Shown one piece after another: positions 1-8,364 of a stretch of 33,023 bases of DNA (position 1 is the stretch's first letter; the number at the start of each line of letters is the position of its first letter). The notes beneath the pieces are model-generated. The model searched no databases, was not told the origin of the DNA, and saw nothing but the letters and a program-made list of their open reading frames with translations. A program made the position numbers and the translations under genes. Source of the DNA: Bacilli bacterium (lineage in GTDB: Bacteria; Bacillota_I; Bacilli_A; RF39; UBA660); assembly GCA_017936845.1 (NCBI GenBank), contig JAGBES010000028.1, forward strand, positions 1 through 33,023, in the 5' to 3' direction.

Positions 1-163
1 TCATTCCTGTCTTTATTTCTATTACTGTTCCTTTTGTATGTGCTACTACTGTATCTATTATTTTTTTATTATTTTTATATCCCACTATATCTATTCCTTT
101 ATGATTATTACTATATTTTTGAGTTATATAACATTCTTTACCTTTTAATATTTTACACTTCAT
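1..163 (-). CDS. M23-family peptidase, N-terminal part (runs off window)
   Basis: Partial gene, 54 codons visible from ATG at 163. The protein carries HKGIDIVG followed about 20 residues later by VVAHTKGTVIEI. This is the first zinc-ligand region (H-x3-D) and the following beta-hairpin of LytM/M23 peptidases, which cut peptide cross-links in peptidoglycan. There is no signal peptide, as expected of a phage-type lysin that crosses the membrane through a holin. Its start overlaps the end of the holin gene by 11 bases, so the two form a lysis cassette. The ribosome binding site is weak, which suggests translation is coupled to the holin. The second HxH motif would lie beyond the window and cannot be checked. 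Confidence 0.7.
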   Translation of the reverse strand, partial: MKCKILKGKECYITQKYSNNHKGIDIVGYKNNKKIIDTVVAHTKGTVIEIKTGM

Positions 164-341
164 TTTTAGAACCATTTCTACTAAAAAAATAAGTTGATAT
201 CATTCCAAGTATAAGCATAAAATTATCTATATCTATTTGATTATTAATTGTTAAATAAAAAAATGCTGTAAATGTCATTAAAGTTATTATTGATTTTACT
301 TTTATTAAATTTGCAATATTACTAATTATTTTTTTCTCCAT
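153..341 (-). CDS. phage-type holin, two membrane segments
   Basis: A 62-residue protein with a short charged N-terminus, two hydrophobic segments (about residues 16-33 and 38-55) and a short polar tail. The KVKSIITL opening followed by a second segment ending in YFFSRNG resembles small Firmicutes phage holins, which open the membrane so that lysins reach the wall. Sequence similarity at this length is weak, but the size, topology and overlap with an M23 peptidase gene all agree. It follows the sigma-like gene by 10 bases on the same strand, so it is probably under that transcript. It could also serve toxin release, as holins do in clostridial toxin loci. That role is inference. Confidence 0.6.
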   Translation of the reverse strand: MEKKIISNIANLIKVKSIITLMTFTAFFYLTINNQIDIDNFMLILGMISTYFFSRNGSKNEV

Positions 342-351
342 TTTATTTCTC

Positions 352-816
352 CTAACTCATATTTTTTTTTATATTTTCTATAGCTATATCTATACTATAT
401 TTTATAGCTCTTATTGAACATTTTTCTATAACTGATATTTCTTTTAATGTCATTTCTTCTAAATAATACTTTTTTATTCTTCTTTTTTGTATATCTGGTA
501 ATTCTTCTATTGCTCTTTTTAATTGTTCTTTTTTCATTTTGGAAATTACTATATCTTCTAAATTATTATTTTTATTTATTGCTTTTATATATAAAGATTC
601 GTCAGTATATTCTAAATGTTCTATATGTCTATCAAATTCATTCATTTCTTTTAAATCTTCTAATTCAAATTTATCAAATAACTGATATACTTCTTTTTCT
701 ATTTTTATTTTTTGCTTTTTACCAGTACTATCTATAAAAATAACCATATAATTATTATTTTCAAAAATTAATTTATATGGATTATCTTTATGTATTCTTC
801 TTTTTGGAAAAATCAT
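352..816 (-). CDS. sigma-70 region 4-like regulator of mobile-element type
   Basis: I chose ATG 816 (MIFPKRR, 154 residues). The in-frame ATG at 825 overlaps the AAAGGATGG ribosome binding site, which is spaced properly for 816. The C-terminal third (AIEELPDIQKRRIKKYYLEEMTLKEISVIEKCSI, in two helices) is a sigma region 4 helix-turn-helix: a 'QKRRIKKYY...MTLKEIA' pattern common in sigma-like proteins of Firmicutes phages and conjugative elements. The N-terminal half (YKLIFENNNYMVIF...EVYQLFDKFELED) is the usual partner domain of that family. No region 2 is visible, so it may recruit RNA polymerase differently from a full sigma factor. Position just before holin and lysin suggests control of lysis or of the toxin operon. 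Confidence 0.7.
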   Translation of the reverse strand: MIFPKRRIHKDNPYKLIFENNNYMVIFIDSTGKKQKIKIEKEVYQLFDKFELEDLKEMNEFDRHIEHLEYTDESLYIKAINKNNNLEDIVISKMKKEQLKRAIEELPDIQKRRIKKYYLEEMTLKEISVIEKCSIRAIKYSIDIAIENIKKNMS

Positions 817-829
817 TATTACCATCCTT

Positions 830-997
830 TCATTTCAAATTTTTTGAAACGATTGGTGGAGATTTATTTTTATAAATAACAAAAAAAATACCAAATTTAT
901 TCAAATGAATATATTTGGTACTTCTTACTTTGTAAAAATCATTAATTTTTTTGCTAAAAAAACATAATAACCATACAACATATTTTTCTACAAGCAT
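830..997 (-). CDS. possible 55-residue ORF upstream of the sigma-like gene
   Basis: An open frame starts at ATG 997, eight bases after a GGGTGG-like ribosome binding site, and stops at TGA within the ribosome binding site of the sigma-like gene. The product starts MLVEKYVVWLLCFFSKK, a short hydrophobic stretch followed by a basic tail. I recognise no family. The frame spans a strong hairpin followed by a T-run (881-920), which argues either that it is chance or that it is a leader ORF whose translation influences the hairpin. Confidence 0.25.
   Translation of the reverse strand: MLVEKYVVWLLCFFSKKINDFYKVRSTKYIHLNKFGIFFVIYKNKSPPIVSKNLK
881..920 (-). terminator. hairpin plus T8, terminator or attenuator before the sigma-like gene
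   Basis: Arms 889-902 and 907-920 pair over 14 positions with one mismatch around a 4-base loop. On the minus strand the hairpin is followed directly by eight T residues. It lies 65 bases upstream of the sigma-like start, so it either ends transcription from the toxin operon or attenuates a leader transcript. Confidence 0.5.
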
Positions 998-1078
998 AAT
1001 ACCACCCAATATTGAATGATAGTTAGATGATACTGCCTTTATCTAATTTTCATACATATTTCTAATATTATAACATAT

Positions 1079-1101
1079 AAAAAGAAGACATTTAATCTTC
1101 T
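1079..1101 (-). terminator. weak rho-independent terminator
   Basis: AGAAGA (1083-1088) and TCTTCT (1096-1101) form a 6-bp stem with a 7-base loop. On the minus strand it is followed by five T residues. It would end transcription coming from the toxin and immunity genes. Confidence 0.45.
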
Positions 1102-1127
1102 AATCTTTTATCTATAATTATTATTTG

Positions 1128-1331
1128 TTACAAACCCATCCTTAATATAATATTCTTCATAAATTCTATACCTATTAATTTTAAATAGGTATATTCTTCT
1201 TCATTTTTATAATATATATCACATATTTTTATAAATTATTGAATAAGTATACTTTTTCTTTCTATAATATCTTTTAATATAAGTAATAATAATTCTTGAT
1301 AATATTTAAACTATAATAACATTTCTTCCAA
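1128..1331 (-). pseudogene. broken frame, possible decayed immunity gene
   Basis: One minus-strand frame of 68 codons ending at TAA 1128-1130 reads like protein except for two internal stops (TAG and TAA). It includes the segments FKYYQELLLLILKDIIERK and DIYYKNEEEYTYLKLIGIEF. Its position after a polymorphic toxin is where orphan immunity genes accumulate and decay. No family is recognised, and AT-rich noise can give such frames. Confidence 0.25.
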
Positions 1332-1399
1332 TATTATAATATTAATAAAAGCTTAATTTTATTAATTATTTTATGTTTATTTATATATATTTTTTTCAT

Positions 1400-1609
1400 C
1401 TATGTAACTAAATTACTTATCATCTTCAAATATTTTTTTGTAATCGAATCCATTTCATTTAAATCTGAATATTTTTTAAAATTATTTTTTTGATATTCTA
1501 AAATAGCATATTCATAATTGCCATTCTTAAATGAACCTGACATAAAATATATAATGTTATTATCTATTTTCTTAATATCGTATTTAAAATTTATTTTCAT
1601 ATATATCAT
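1400..1609 (-). CDS. hypothetical 69-residue protein in toxin cassette
   Basis: A small soluble protein (MIYMKINFKYDIKKIDNN...) with mixed beta-strand-like and charged segments, no signal peptide and no membrane segment. ATG 1609 overlaps the stop of a 24-residue ORF as ATGA, which suggests coupled translation or a recent frameshift that split a longer gene. Placement two genes behind an RHS toxin makes an orphan immunity protein plausible, but there is no recognisable family and no further support. Confidence 0.4.
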   Translation of the reverse strand: MIYMKINFKYDIKKIDNNIIYFMSGSFKNGNYEYAILEYQKNNFKKYSDLNEMDSITKKYLKMISNLVT

Positions 1610-1680
1610 TCATAATCAAATTTTATTCTATCCATATAATTAGTTATCTCTTTAAATTCTAAATAATCAAATTTTTTCAT
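1606..1680 (-). CDS. tiny 24-residue ORF coupled to the next gene
   Basis: The frame begins MKKFDYLEFKEI at ATG 1680 and ends at TGA 1606-1608, overlapping the following start by four bases (ATGA). The ribosome binding site is poor (GAAG). It may be the N-terminal piece of a frameshifted gene continued by 1400-1609, or a leader peptide. Confidence 0.3.
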   Translation of the reverse strand: MKKFDYLEFKEITNYMDRIKFDYE

Positions 1681-1797
1681 AATCTTCGAATTCTTTATTT
1701 ATAATCAATTTTTTTTCTTAATTATAATTTTTTATTTTTTATAATCTTATTTGATATTTTTTTATGACCAATATATATTATGAGATAATATTAATAA

Positions 1798-2298
1798 CTA
1801 GCTTTCTATATAAAACCAATTATCTTTTAAATTTATTAAACGCAAAATGGGATTTCCAGCATCCAAAAATTTTTCTTTATTTTCCATTAGTATAATACCT
1901 TGCATTTTAACTAATCTATTTGATTTAAACTCAAATAAAATATATCCATCAGATTTTATTACTTTTTCTAATTCATATTTTTTTATTAATGACATAGTTT
2001 TTGGATATTGACTAAATTTATTATTATCTAAGTCTAACTTATACTTTTCTTTTGTTCCAAAATTATGAATTTTAACAATACCAATGCCATTATCTACATT
2101 GAAATATAGTTCATTACTATCAGATTTCAATTCTTCTGCTGAAAGTTTAAATTCTTCGCTATTAGTTTTAAATTTCTTGATAATTTTTACATTTGGATAA
2201 TTATTCCATAAATATATAAACAAGAATACTATTACTATAATTGGAATAATCATATAAACTGGAATAAATAACAAATGTATTTTTTTCATATTAATCAT
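1798..2298 (-). CDS. membrane-anchored protein, putative immunity for the RHS toxin
   Basis: A 166-residue protein with one membrane segment near the N-terminus (about residues 8-31), then a roughly 130-residue charged domain rich in predicted strands (NELYFNVDNGIGIVKIHNFG, SDGYILFEFKSNRLVKMQG). The start at 2298 is chosen because it overlaps the toxin stop as ATGA, the coupling typical of toxin-immunity pairs. An inner ATG three codons on (MKKIHLLF) is also possible. No family is recognised. If it is the immunity protein, the membrane anchor would hint that the toxin meets it at or outside the membrane. The pairing is inferred from position only. Confidence 0.55.
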   Translation of the reverse strand: MINMKKIHLLFIPVYMIIPIIVIVFLFIYLWNNYPNVKIIKKFKTNSEEFKLSAEELKSDSNELYFNVDNGIGIVKIHNFGTKEKYKLDLDNNKFSQYPKTMSLIKKYELEKVIKSDGYILFEFKSNRLVKMQGIILMENKEKFLDAGNPILRLINLKDNWFYIES

Positions 2299-5200
2299 CT
2301 TCCTTTGTACATATCAATCCCCATTTTTATACTGTTATGATCTTCAACACTATCACCATAATAAGGTTCTTTAAATATTTTTAATGATATTCCTTTAGCT
2401 GCATATCCTCCACCCATATATAATAATTTTTCATCATATCCTAATACACTACCTATAATTCCATAATGGATATTTCCAAATTGTTCAGCATTTATTATTT
2501 TATCATTCCATACGAAAAGTCCATTTAAGCCTAAATATGGCACATCAAATTCGTCATTCCATATTTTTTCCCTTTTATAATCCCAATCTCCTTTATTTTT
2601 TACCATACTATAGAAAAATTCCATAGTTCTAGGTGCTGAAGAGTTATTTTTTACTGTTAGTGCTTGTGCTGCATTTTTAATTAAAACTTTATTTAAAACG
2701 TCTGAATAATCAGGTAAAGATTTTTTTAAAGAATTAGTTATATTATTTGCAATAGTATTCAATGAACCAACTATTGTTGAAACAGTTGTTGACATTGTTT
2801 TTGCCAAATTCTTAATACTACTTAATATTGGTAAATTTCCTGCACTATCTAATAAATTTATTGGATTATTATAACTGTATAAATATAAATTGTTCGCTAG
2901 AGCATTTCCACTTTGAAAAAGCAAACTATCAATATTTATAAATCTTCCCCATAATGGATTATAATATCTACTATTTAGATAATATAATTTTGTTTCTTTA
3001 TCATAGTAATAGCTTCTGTATCTGAAAGGATTTATATTTCCTATATGATTAATATCCGTTACTTCATTATTATTTATATCTTTTATTGAAATTATATTTC
3101 CAAATGAATCATATTTATATTTTACTACAGTATCATTATTACTATCTATTATTCCAATAATGTCATCTTGAATATTTTTTATATAATAATATACTGCTTC
3201 ATTATATTTAAATCCTATTAATTCATCTACATCATTGTACAAATAGTATAACATATTATTATCTGTTTGTTCAAGTATTATTTTATTATTTTCTAAATAA
3301 TATTTTGTTTCTATATTATTTACTATTTTACTTGTTCTTATTGAGTCTTTATTATATTTATACAATATATCATTATAGCTATTTAATTGTCTCCCATTTA
3401 TCCATGTTAATATATCATTTCCTATTTGAATTGGATTTCCTATTTCATCATATATTATTTCTATATTATTATATTTTGTTAATTGATCTTTCCAATTATT
3501 ATTATTATATTCATATATATTTTCATTTAATAAATTATTTGTGTTTATATTATATGTTTTCTTAGATAATATATTTCCATCTTCATCATATTCATAATTA
3601 ATAGTTTGATTTGTTATATAATTATCTTCTTTTATAAGCTCATTATAATCATCATAATAGTATTTATTTATTAAATTATTATTTATATATATATGTGTTA
3701 TATTATTTAATTCATCATATTTATAAAAATATTTTCCTAATCTATTTTCTATACTTTCTATTATTAAAGATGTTCTTTTTCCTTTATTTTTATATGTATA
3801 ATTATTTATATTATTACTTATTAATCTTCCTAGTGAATCATAAGTATAATTAATTTCCATATTATCCATTATTACTTTTGTTATCAAATCATCATCATTA
3901 TAAGTATTATTTATAACATGTTCTATATTATTTAAATAATATATTTTATTAGCAACATTACCATTTTTATCATAATCGTATTTTATTTTAAAATTATTAA
4001 ATATATATTCTCTTAATCTTTTTGATAAATCATAATTATATTTATATATATCATTATTAGATATTATTTTTGATAATTCACCATTATTTCCGTATTTATA
4101 ACTATACATATCATTTTCTTTTATAATATCTTTTATTCTATTAAATTCATCATATGTATAATTTACTTCATCATTATTTCCATATATTGATTTTATTAAA
4201 TTACCATTATTTTCTTCAAAAATATTATTAACTAAAATATTATCATTTATTTTGATTGTTTTTGTATTTAAAAATTGATCATATATAAAACCATAAGTTT
4301 TATTATTTAAAATTATTTTATCAAGCAAATTATTATTATTATATTCATAATTTATTTCCTTATCTTTTTGTTTTATTTTTGTTATTTGTTCTTTATCATT
4401 ATAAAAATATTCTGTTTTTATATTTTTAGGATTTGTTACTGATTTAGTTAATCCTGTAATTTCATCTATATCATATAAAGTTTTGTTAAACATTGAATCA
4501 GTAGTACTTTTTATAAATCTTCCATCATCTGTATAAGTAGCATTATTTAAAATAAATTCTTGATTACTACTATGTTCTATATAAAATTCAAAACTACTAT
4601 CATTTTCAATTAGATTTGAAAATTGTATAATATTATTATTTACTTTTAAATATTTATCTGTATTACTTTGTTTAATTAAATAACTACCATTCTTATTTTC
4701 TACAAATTTAAATAAAATTCTATTATCTGTCAAAATTAAATCATTATTATTTATTCCAAAATATAAATTTTCTAAAATATTATGGTGTATATAATAAGTA
4801 TCATTTACCTTTTCAATGATCCAATCATTATGATTACAATATGAATCTGTAATAATTATTTTATCTTTTTCTAATCTTAAATATTTATTTGTTCCTTTTA
4901 ATCGTATTTTATACTTTCCAGATACAATTTCTTTTATATTATTTATTAATTTAGTTAAAATAGGATTACCAAATTGATCATATTTTATTTGATTTGATAT
5001 TCCACTTTCACTTATTCCATTAATAACTCTATCTGTTATATTATTATCATATTCAAATTTAAATTTTTTACCTTTTGGATTCATCATTTGAATTAATTGA
5101 TTATTCTTATCATAATTAAAGTTTGTTATTTCATCATCTAAATTTTTTGTTAATATAACATTACCATCAGAATCATAATCATAATTAATATTTCTGTAAT

Positions 5201-8200
5201 CTTTTATCATATATATATTAGTTATATATAAATTATTAGCATTTCCATACTGACAAAATTTTAATTGTAAACCATCAAAGTCTCTTTCAGCAGTAAAGCT
5301 AGTAGTAAAATATTGCCATTCATTTTCATTTATATTTAGTTTTGCGCTTGCTACTTCACATCTTCCCCACTCTTCACCCTCATCATAATTTATTACAACA
5401 TAATTATCAGTCATAGGATAAAGAGAATGTAATCCTTCATTTTTATACCAAAAGGAAATATTATATGTATCTCCACCTTTACCTTTAATATCAAAGTCTT
5501 TTTTAGCTGTTAATGAAAATTTAGGATTCATACTTATTTTTAAGGCTTTACCTCCATTATTTAATGTTATTATACTGTAAATTTCAGAAGTTGAAACAGA
5601 AATATCCTTATCTAAAGCTTCTAAAATCCAACCATCTAATCCTTTAGAAAAATCAGAATTTTCTATCATATTATATTTATTAGCAATTTCTCCTTCTTCT
5701 AATTGAATATCATCAATATAAGTTGTTCCAATTTCTTCAAAATAAAATGTTATAAATAAATCACTCTTTGCTTCATTTGGATAATAAATAGTAACATCAC
5801 TTCTTTCAAATGAATCATTTTCTACAACATTTTTATATTCTTCTATAGTAACATTTTCTTCATTAATATAGGATAAAGAAAGTTTTATTTTACCTGTGTT
5901 TTTAATAAACGAACTAAATGTATAATAACAATTTTTTGGTATAGAAATAGCTTGCCTTATATATTTATTAATATTTATATTTGTTACTTTTAAACTTTTA
6001 TTACCTGTGTTTGATATTTCGTTAGTTATATTCTGATTTATACTATCCGATTGAGTAAAATTAATTGTATCGAGTTCAAAACTAGTATTTGATAAATAGT
6101 TTTTAACATATTTATTAGGTAAATCTTTACACAATAATTTATTTTTATATTTAGTATTTTCTCCTTCTTCTGTTATATATGTTTTTCCATAATTTCTCAT
6201 TTTACCATATGCATCTTTTATATCTTCACTTGATTTTAAATTACTAATAGATGAAATATTTCCACAATCATTAAATATCATAGTATTAACTCTTTCTTTA
6301 TTATCAGTAACTGTTGTTGAATTAAAATTATAAGTTATATTAAAATAATTGCCTAAAGAATTATCTATTCCATATTCAGATACTTTTTTTATTCTATATG
6401 GTGATTCTTGATAATATTCAAAACTATTCTTTAAACCCGTTTCATCAGTTATACTTGTAATTAATCCATTGTTATTACAAGTATAATTGGTTATTCCAGA
6501 TTTTGTTATAATATTTTTCAATAAATTGTTTTCATAATTAATTTGTATTATTTCATCTATTGATGAAACTGTAATTTTATTTGTTTCATATATTAAATTA
6601 ATTTCATTATTATTAGCATCTGTTATTTTAGAAATTGTATTATTACTATTATAATTGATTGTAATTTTATTATCACTTAAATCAATTATTTCTTTTAAAT
6701 ATCCAGTATTATTTATTATATCGAATATCATCTTATTTTCATTTTTATCTTTAAGAATATATTGTATAGAACTTTCTTCTATAGTCATGTTTAAACCATC
6801 TTCATCTTTATATACAGTATCTGTGCCATATTTTTTAAAGTAATGTATAGTTCCATCTTCGTCAACATAACTTAAATAATTAACATTATCAATCGTTTCT
6901 TTATTTATTAATTGTGATAAATTTAATCGATAACCTTTCCCATATCCTAAATTAGTATTTAGCACTACATCATTTGTGTTATAAATTAATTTTAATGAGA
7001 TAGGCATTTTACCTTTAATAGTTGATCCTATATTAAAAATCCCCGTTAAATTTCCATTATAACTATTAATATATGTATTACCTATAGAATATGACTGACT
7101 TTTATAATCCATATAGTTTTCTAAACCGTTTTGATTACGATATGTTATTGTTAAATAAGGTTTATAATTACTATTTCCTTCTTTTGTAAAAAATTTAACA
7201 GGTTCTTTTCCAGTATATTCTTCAATATTTTGTTTTAATAAAATCCCATAATTTGGTTTATCATTATACCATTTTTTTACTAAATTAGTTAGAATACAAA
7301 AAGGCATAAAATTAGCATCAATGACCCCTTCAACCATACTATCATATTTATTATTCATTATGTTCCAATTAGCACTATTTTCATTCCAATTTTCAGTTAC
7401 TCTATGAATACAAACAAAATTATTATTTTCTGATTCATATGTATAAGGTGTTAAGTTAAGTTCTGCTTCAATTATTTGACTACCTGTACCAATTTTAGGT
7501 AAATCAAATTTTATAAGTCCTCTATTTACTATATCGCTATTATCAATTCTTTCTACACCTACTTTTAAATATTCCAAATTACCTTTATTAACAGTTGTAT
7601 CGTCTTGATAAATATATGTATCACTTACACTATTTATATTATCAGGATTCATTATAGTTGGATCTATAATAATTGGATATTTAATATTTTCTAAATCTAA
7701 TAAATCTTTATCTATTACAATCTCTAATTCATAATTTTCTTCCTGCTTATTTAATTTATAATAAACACAATTTATTATATTTCCATCACTATCTATAATA
7801 TAAGGTGATTCCATTGTAGAAATTATATTCCCATTTTCTACTATATCAATACTATTTTTTTCATTTAAAAACAAATTTAAATTTGTTTTGATAAAAAATA
7901 CTATATTATTTATTAATGAATTGTTGTTTTTTAAAATAATATTTTCTTTTATTTTATCTGATAATATATCATATTCAAAATCTATCCCATCTAAAATATT
8001 TATATATTTTACTTTTGAGCTTAATTTTGAATCATAGTTTTCTATAGTTATATTTACATCATTACAATCCTTTATCCCAAATTCGATTATTTTATTATTA
8101 TATTTCAATTTATAAAGTATATCTTTTGTACTTTCACTAAAATATGTAATAAACGAATTTGATTTGTTATGATAATAATTATCTTCTTTTATTAAAGAAT

Positions 8201-8336
8201 TATCAATTTCTTCATAAATACCATTTTTTATATAATGAATTGCAGAACCATACATTTTTGCAACTATTGTTCCATCTTCATTTAAAAAATGTTTTTCTTT
8301 TTTTCCTCTTAAATTAATTAATTCAGTTTCATTCAT
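2295..8336 (-). CDS. giant RHS/YD-repeat polymorphic toxin, type 44-like C-terminus
   Basis: A 2013-residue protein without signal peptide. Rough layout: residues 1-230 beta-rich N-terminal region seen in Firmicutes RHS proteins (DGTIVAKMYGSAIHY...); 235-400 DNRLRE-like domain; 405-740 RHS shell start with YD-like repeats; 743-1010 two carbohydrate-binding-module-like domains (NTSFELD..., NSDFSKGLDGW...); 1135-1258 ricin/beta-trefoil-like repeats (GTNKYLRL, TDKYLKV); 1265-1768 YD repeats; 1769-1836 RHS core (YYLNSRYYNPLWGRFINID, YSYNNPINLLDSAG); 1837-2013 variable tail. The tail contains GDWDYK, FGNIHYGIIGSVLG and a late YGD...MGID, which I match to polymorphic toxin type 44. The usual DPxG after the core is DSAG here. 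Family knowledge: the shell encapsulates and delivers the cleaved tail. Target and activity are unknown. Confidence 0.85.
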   Translation of the reverse strand: MNETELINLRGKKEKHFLNEDGTIVAKMYGSAIHYIKNGIYEEIDNSLIKEDNYYHNKSNSFITYFSESTKDILYKLKYNNKIIEFGIKDCNDVNITIENYDSKLSSKVKYINILDGIDFEYDILSDKIKENIILKNNNSLINNIVFFIKTNLNLFLNEKNSIDIVENGNIISTMESPYIIDSDGNIINCVYYKLNKQEENYELEIVIDKDLLDLENIKYPIIIDPTIMNPDNINSVSDTYIYQDDTTVNKGNLEYLKVGVERIDNSDIVNRGLIKFDLPKIGTGSQIIEAELNLTPYTYESENNNFVCIHRVTENWNENSANWNIMNNKYDSMVEGVIDANFMPFCILTNLVKKWYNDKPNYGILLKQNIEEYTGKEPVKFFTKEGNSNYKPYLTITYRNQNGLENYMDYKSQSYSIGNTYINSYNGNLTGIFNIGSTIKGKMPISLKLIYNTNDVVLNTNLGYGKGYRLNLSQLINKETIDNVNYLSYVDEDGTIHYFKKYGTDTVYKDEDGLNMTIEESSIQYILKDKNENKMIFDIINNTGYLKEIIDLSDNKITINYNSNNTISKITDANNNEINLIYETNKITVSSIDEIIQINYENNLLKNIITKSGITNYTCNNNGLITSITDETGLKNSFEYYQESPYRIKKVSEYGIDNSLGNYFNITYNFNSTTVTDNKERVNTMIFNDCGNISSISNLKSSEDIKDAYGKMRNYGKTYITEEGENTKYKNKLLCKDLPNKYVKNYLSNTSFELDTINFTQSDSINQNITNEISNTGNKSLKVTNININKYIRQAISIPKNCYYTFSSFIKNTGKIKLSLSYINEENVTIEEYKNVVENDSFERSDVTIYYPNEAKSDLFITFYFEEIGTTYIDDIQLEEGEIANKYNMIENSDFSKGLDGWILEALDKDISVSTSEIYSIITLNNGGKALKISMNPKFSLTAKKDFDIKGKGGDTYNISFWYKNEGLHSLYPMTDNYVVINYDEGEEWGRCEVASAKLNINENEWQYFTTSFTAERDFDGLQLKFCQYGNANNLYITNIYMIKDYRNINYDYDSDGNVILTKNLDDEITNFNYDKNNQLIQMMNPKGKKFKFEYDNNITDRVINGISESGISNQIKYDQFGNPILTKLINNIKEIVSGKYKIRLKGTNKYLRLEKDKIIITDSYCNHNDWIIEKVNDTYYIHHNILENLYFGINNNDLILTDNRILFKFVENKNGSYLIKQSNTDKYLKVNNNIIQFSNLIENDSSFEFYIEHSSNQEFILNNATYTDDGRFIKSTTDSMFNKTLYDIDEITGLTKSVTNPKNIKTEYFYNDKEQITKIKQKDKEINYEYNNNNLLDKIILNNKTYGFIYDQFLNTKTIKINDNILVNNIFEENNGNLIKSIYGNNDEVNYTYDEFNRIKDIIKENDMYSYKYGNNGELSKIISNNDIYKYNYDLSKRLREYIFNNFKIKYDYDKNGNVANKIYYLNNIEHVINNTYNDDDLITKVIMDNMEINYTYDSLGRLISNNINNYTYKNKGKRTSLIIESIENRLGKYFYKYDELNNITHIYINNNLINKYYYDDYNELIKEDNYITNQTINYEYDEDGNILSKKTYNINTNNLLNENIYEYNNNNWKDQLTKYNNIEIIYDEIGNPIQIGNDILTWINGRQLNSYNDILYKYNKDSIRTSKIVNNIETKYYLENNKIILEQTDNNMLYYLYNDVDELIGFKYNEAVYYYIKNIQDDIIGIIDSNNDTVVKYKYDSFGNIISIKDINNNEVTDINHIGNINPFRYRSYYYDKETKLYYLNSRYYNPLWGRFINIDSLLFQSGNALANNLYLYSYNNPINLLDSAGNLPILSSIKNLAKTMSTTVSTIVGSLNTIANNITNSLKKSLPDYSDVLNKVLIKNAAQALTVKNNSSAPRTMEFFYSMVKNKGDWDYKREKIWNDEFDVPYLGLNGLFVWNDKIINAEQFGNIHYGIIGSVLGYDEKLLYMGGGYAAKGISLKIFKEPYYGDSVEDHNSIKMGIDMYKGR

Positions 8337-8364
8337 ATTTTCGCCTCTCTTTTATCAATTTAAA

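Larger units (their letters stand above)
998..1399. other. low-complexity AT-rich gap with decayed sequence
   Basis: Apart from a weak terminator (1079-1101), a TATAAT-like box on the minus strand (1067-1072, no clear -35) and a broken frame (1128-1331), I see nothing that supports a gene here. The stretch between the toxin operon and the sigma/lysis cassette looks like eroded cassette DNA. Confidence 0.4.

Noticed and set aside
447-737. Plus-strand open frame opposite the sigma-like gene.
   Set aside because: It consists almost only of Phe, Leu, Tyr and Ile, as expected from the antisense of AT-rich coding sequence, and has no ribosome binding site. Similar plus-strand frames opposite the RHS, relA, gpmA and permease genes were rejected for the same reason.
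2295-8336. CRISPR-like or satellite repeats in the low-complexity RHS region.
   Set aside because: The periodicity follows degenerate YD protein repeats and ATT/ATA codon runs. There are no identical repeat units with unique spacers.
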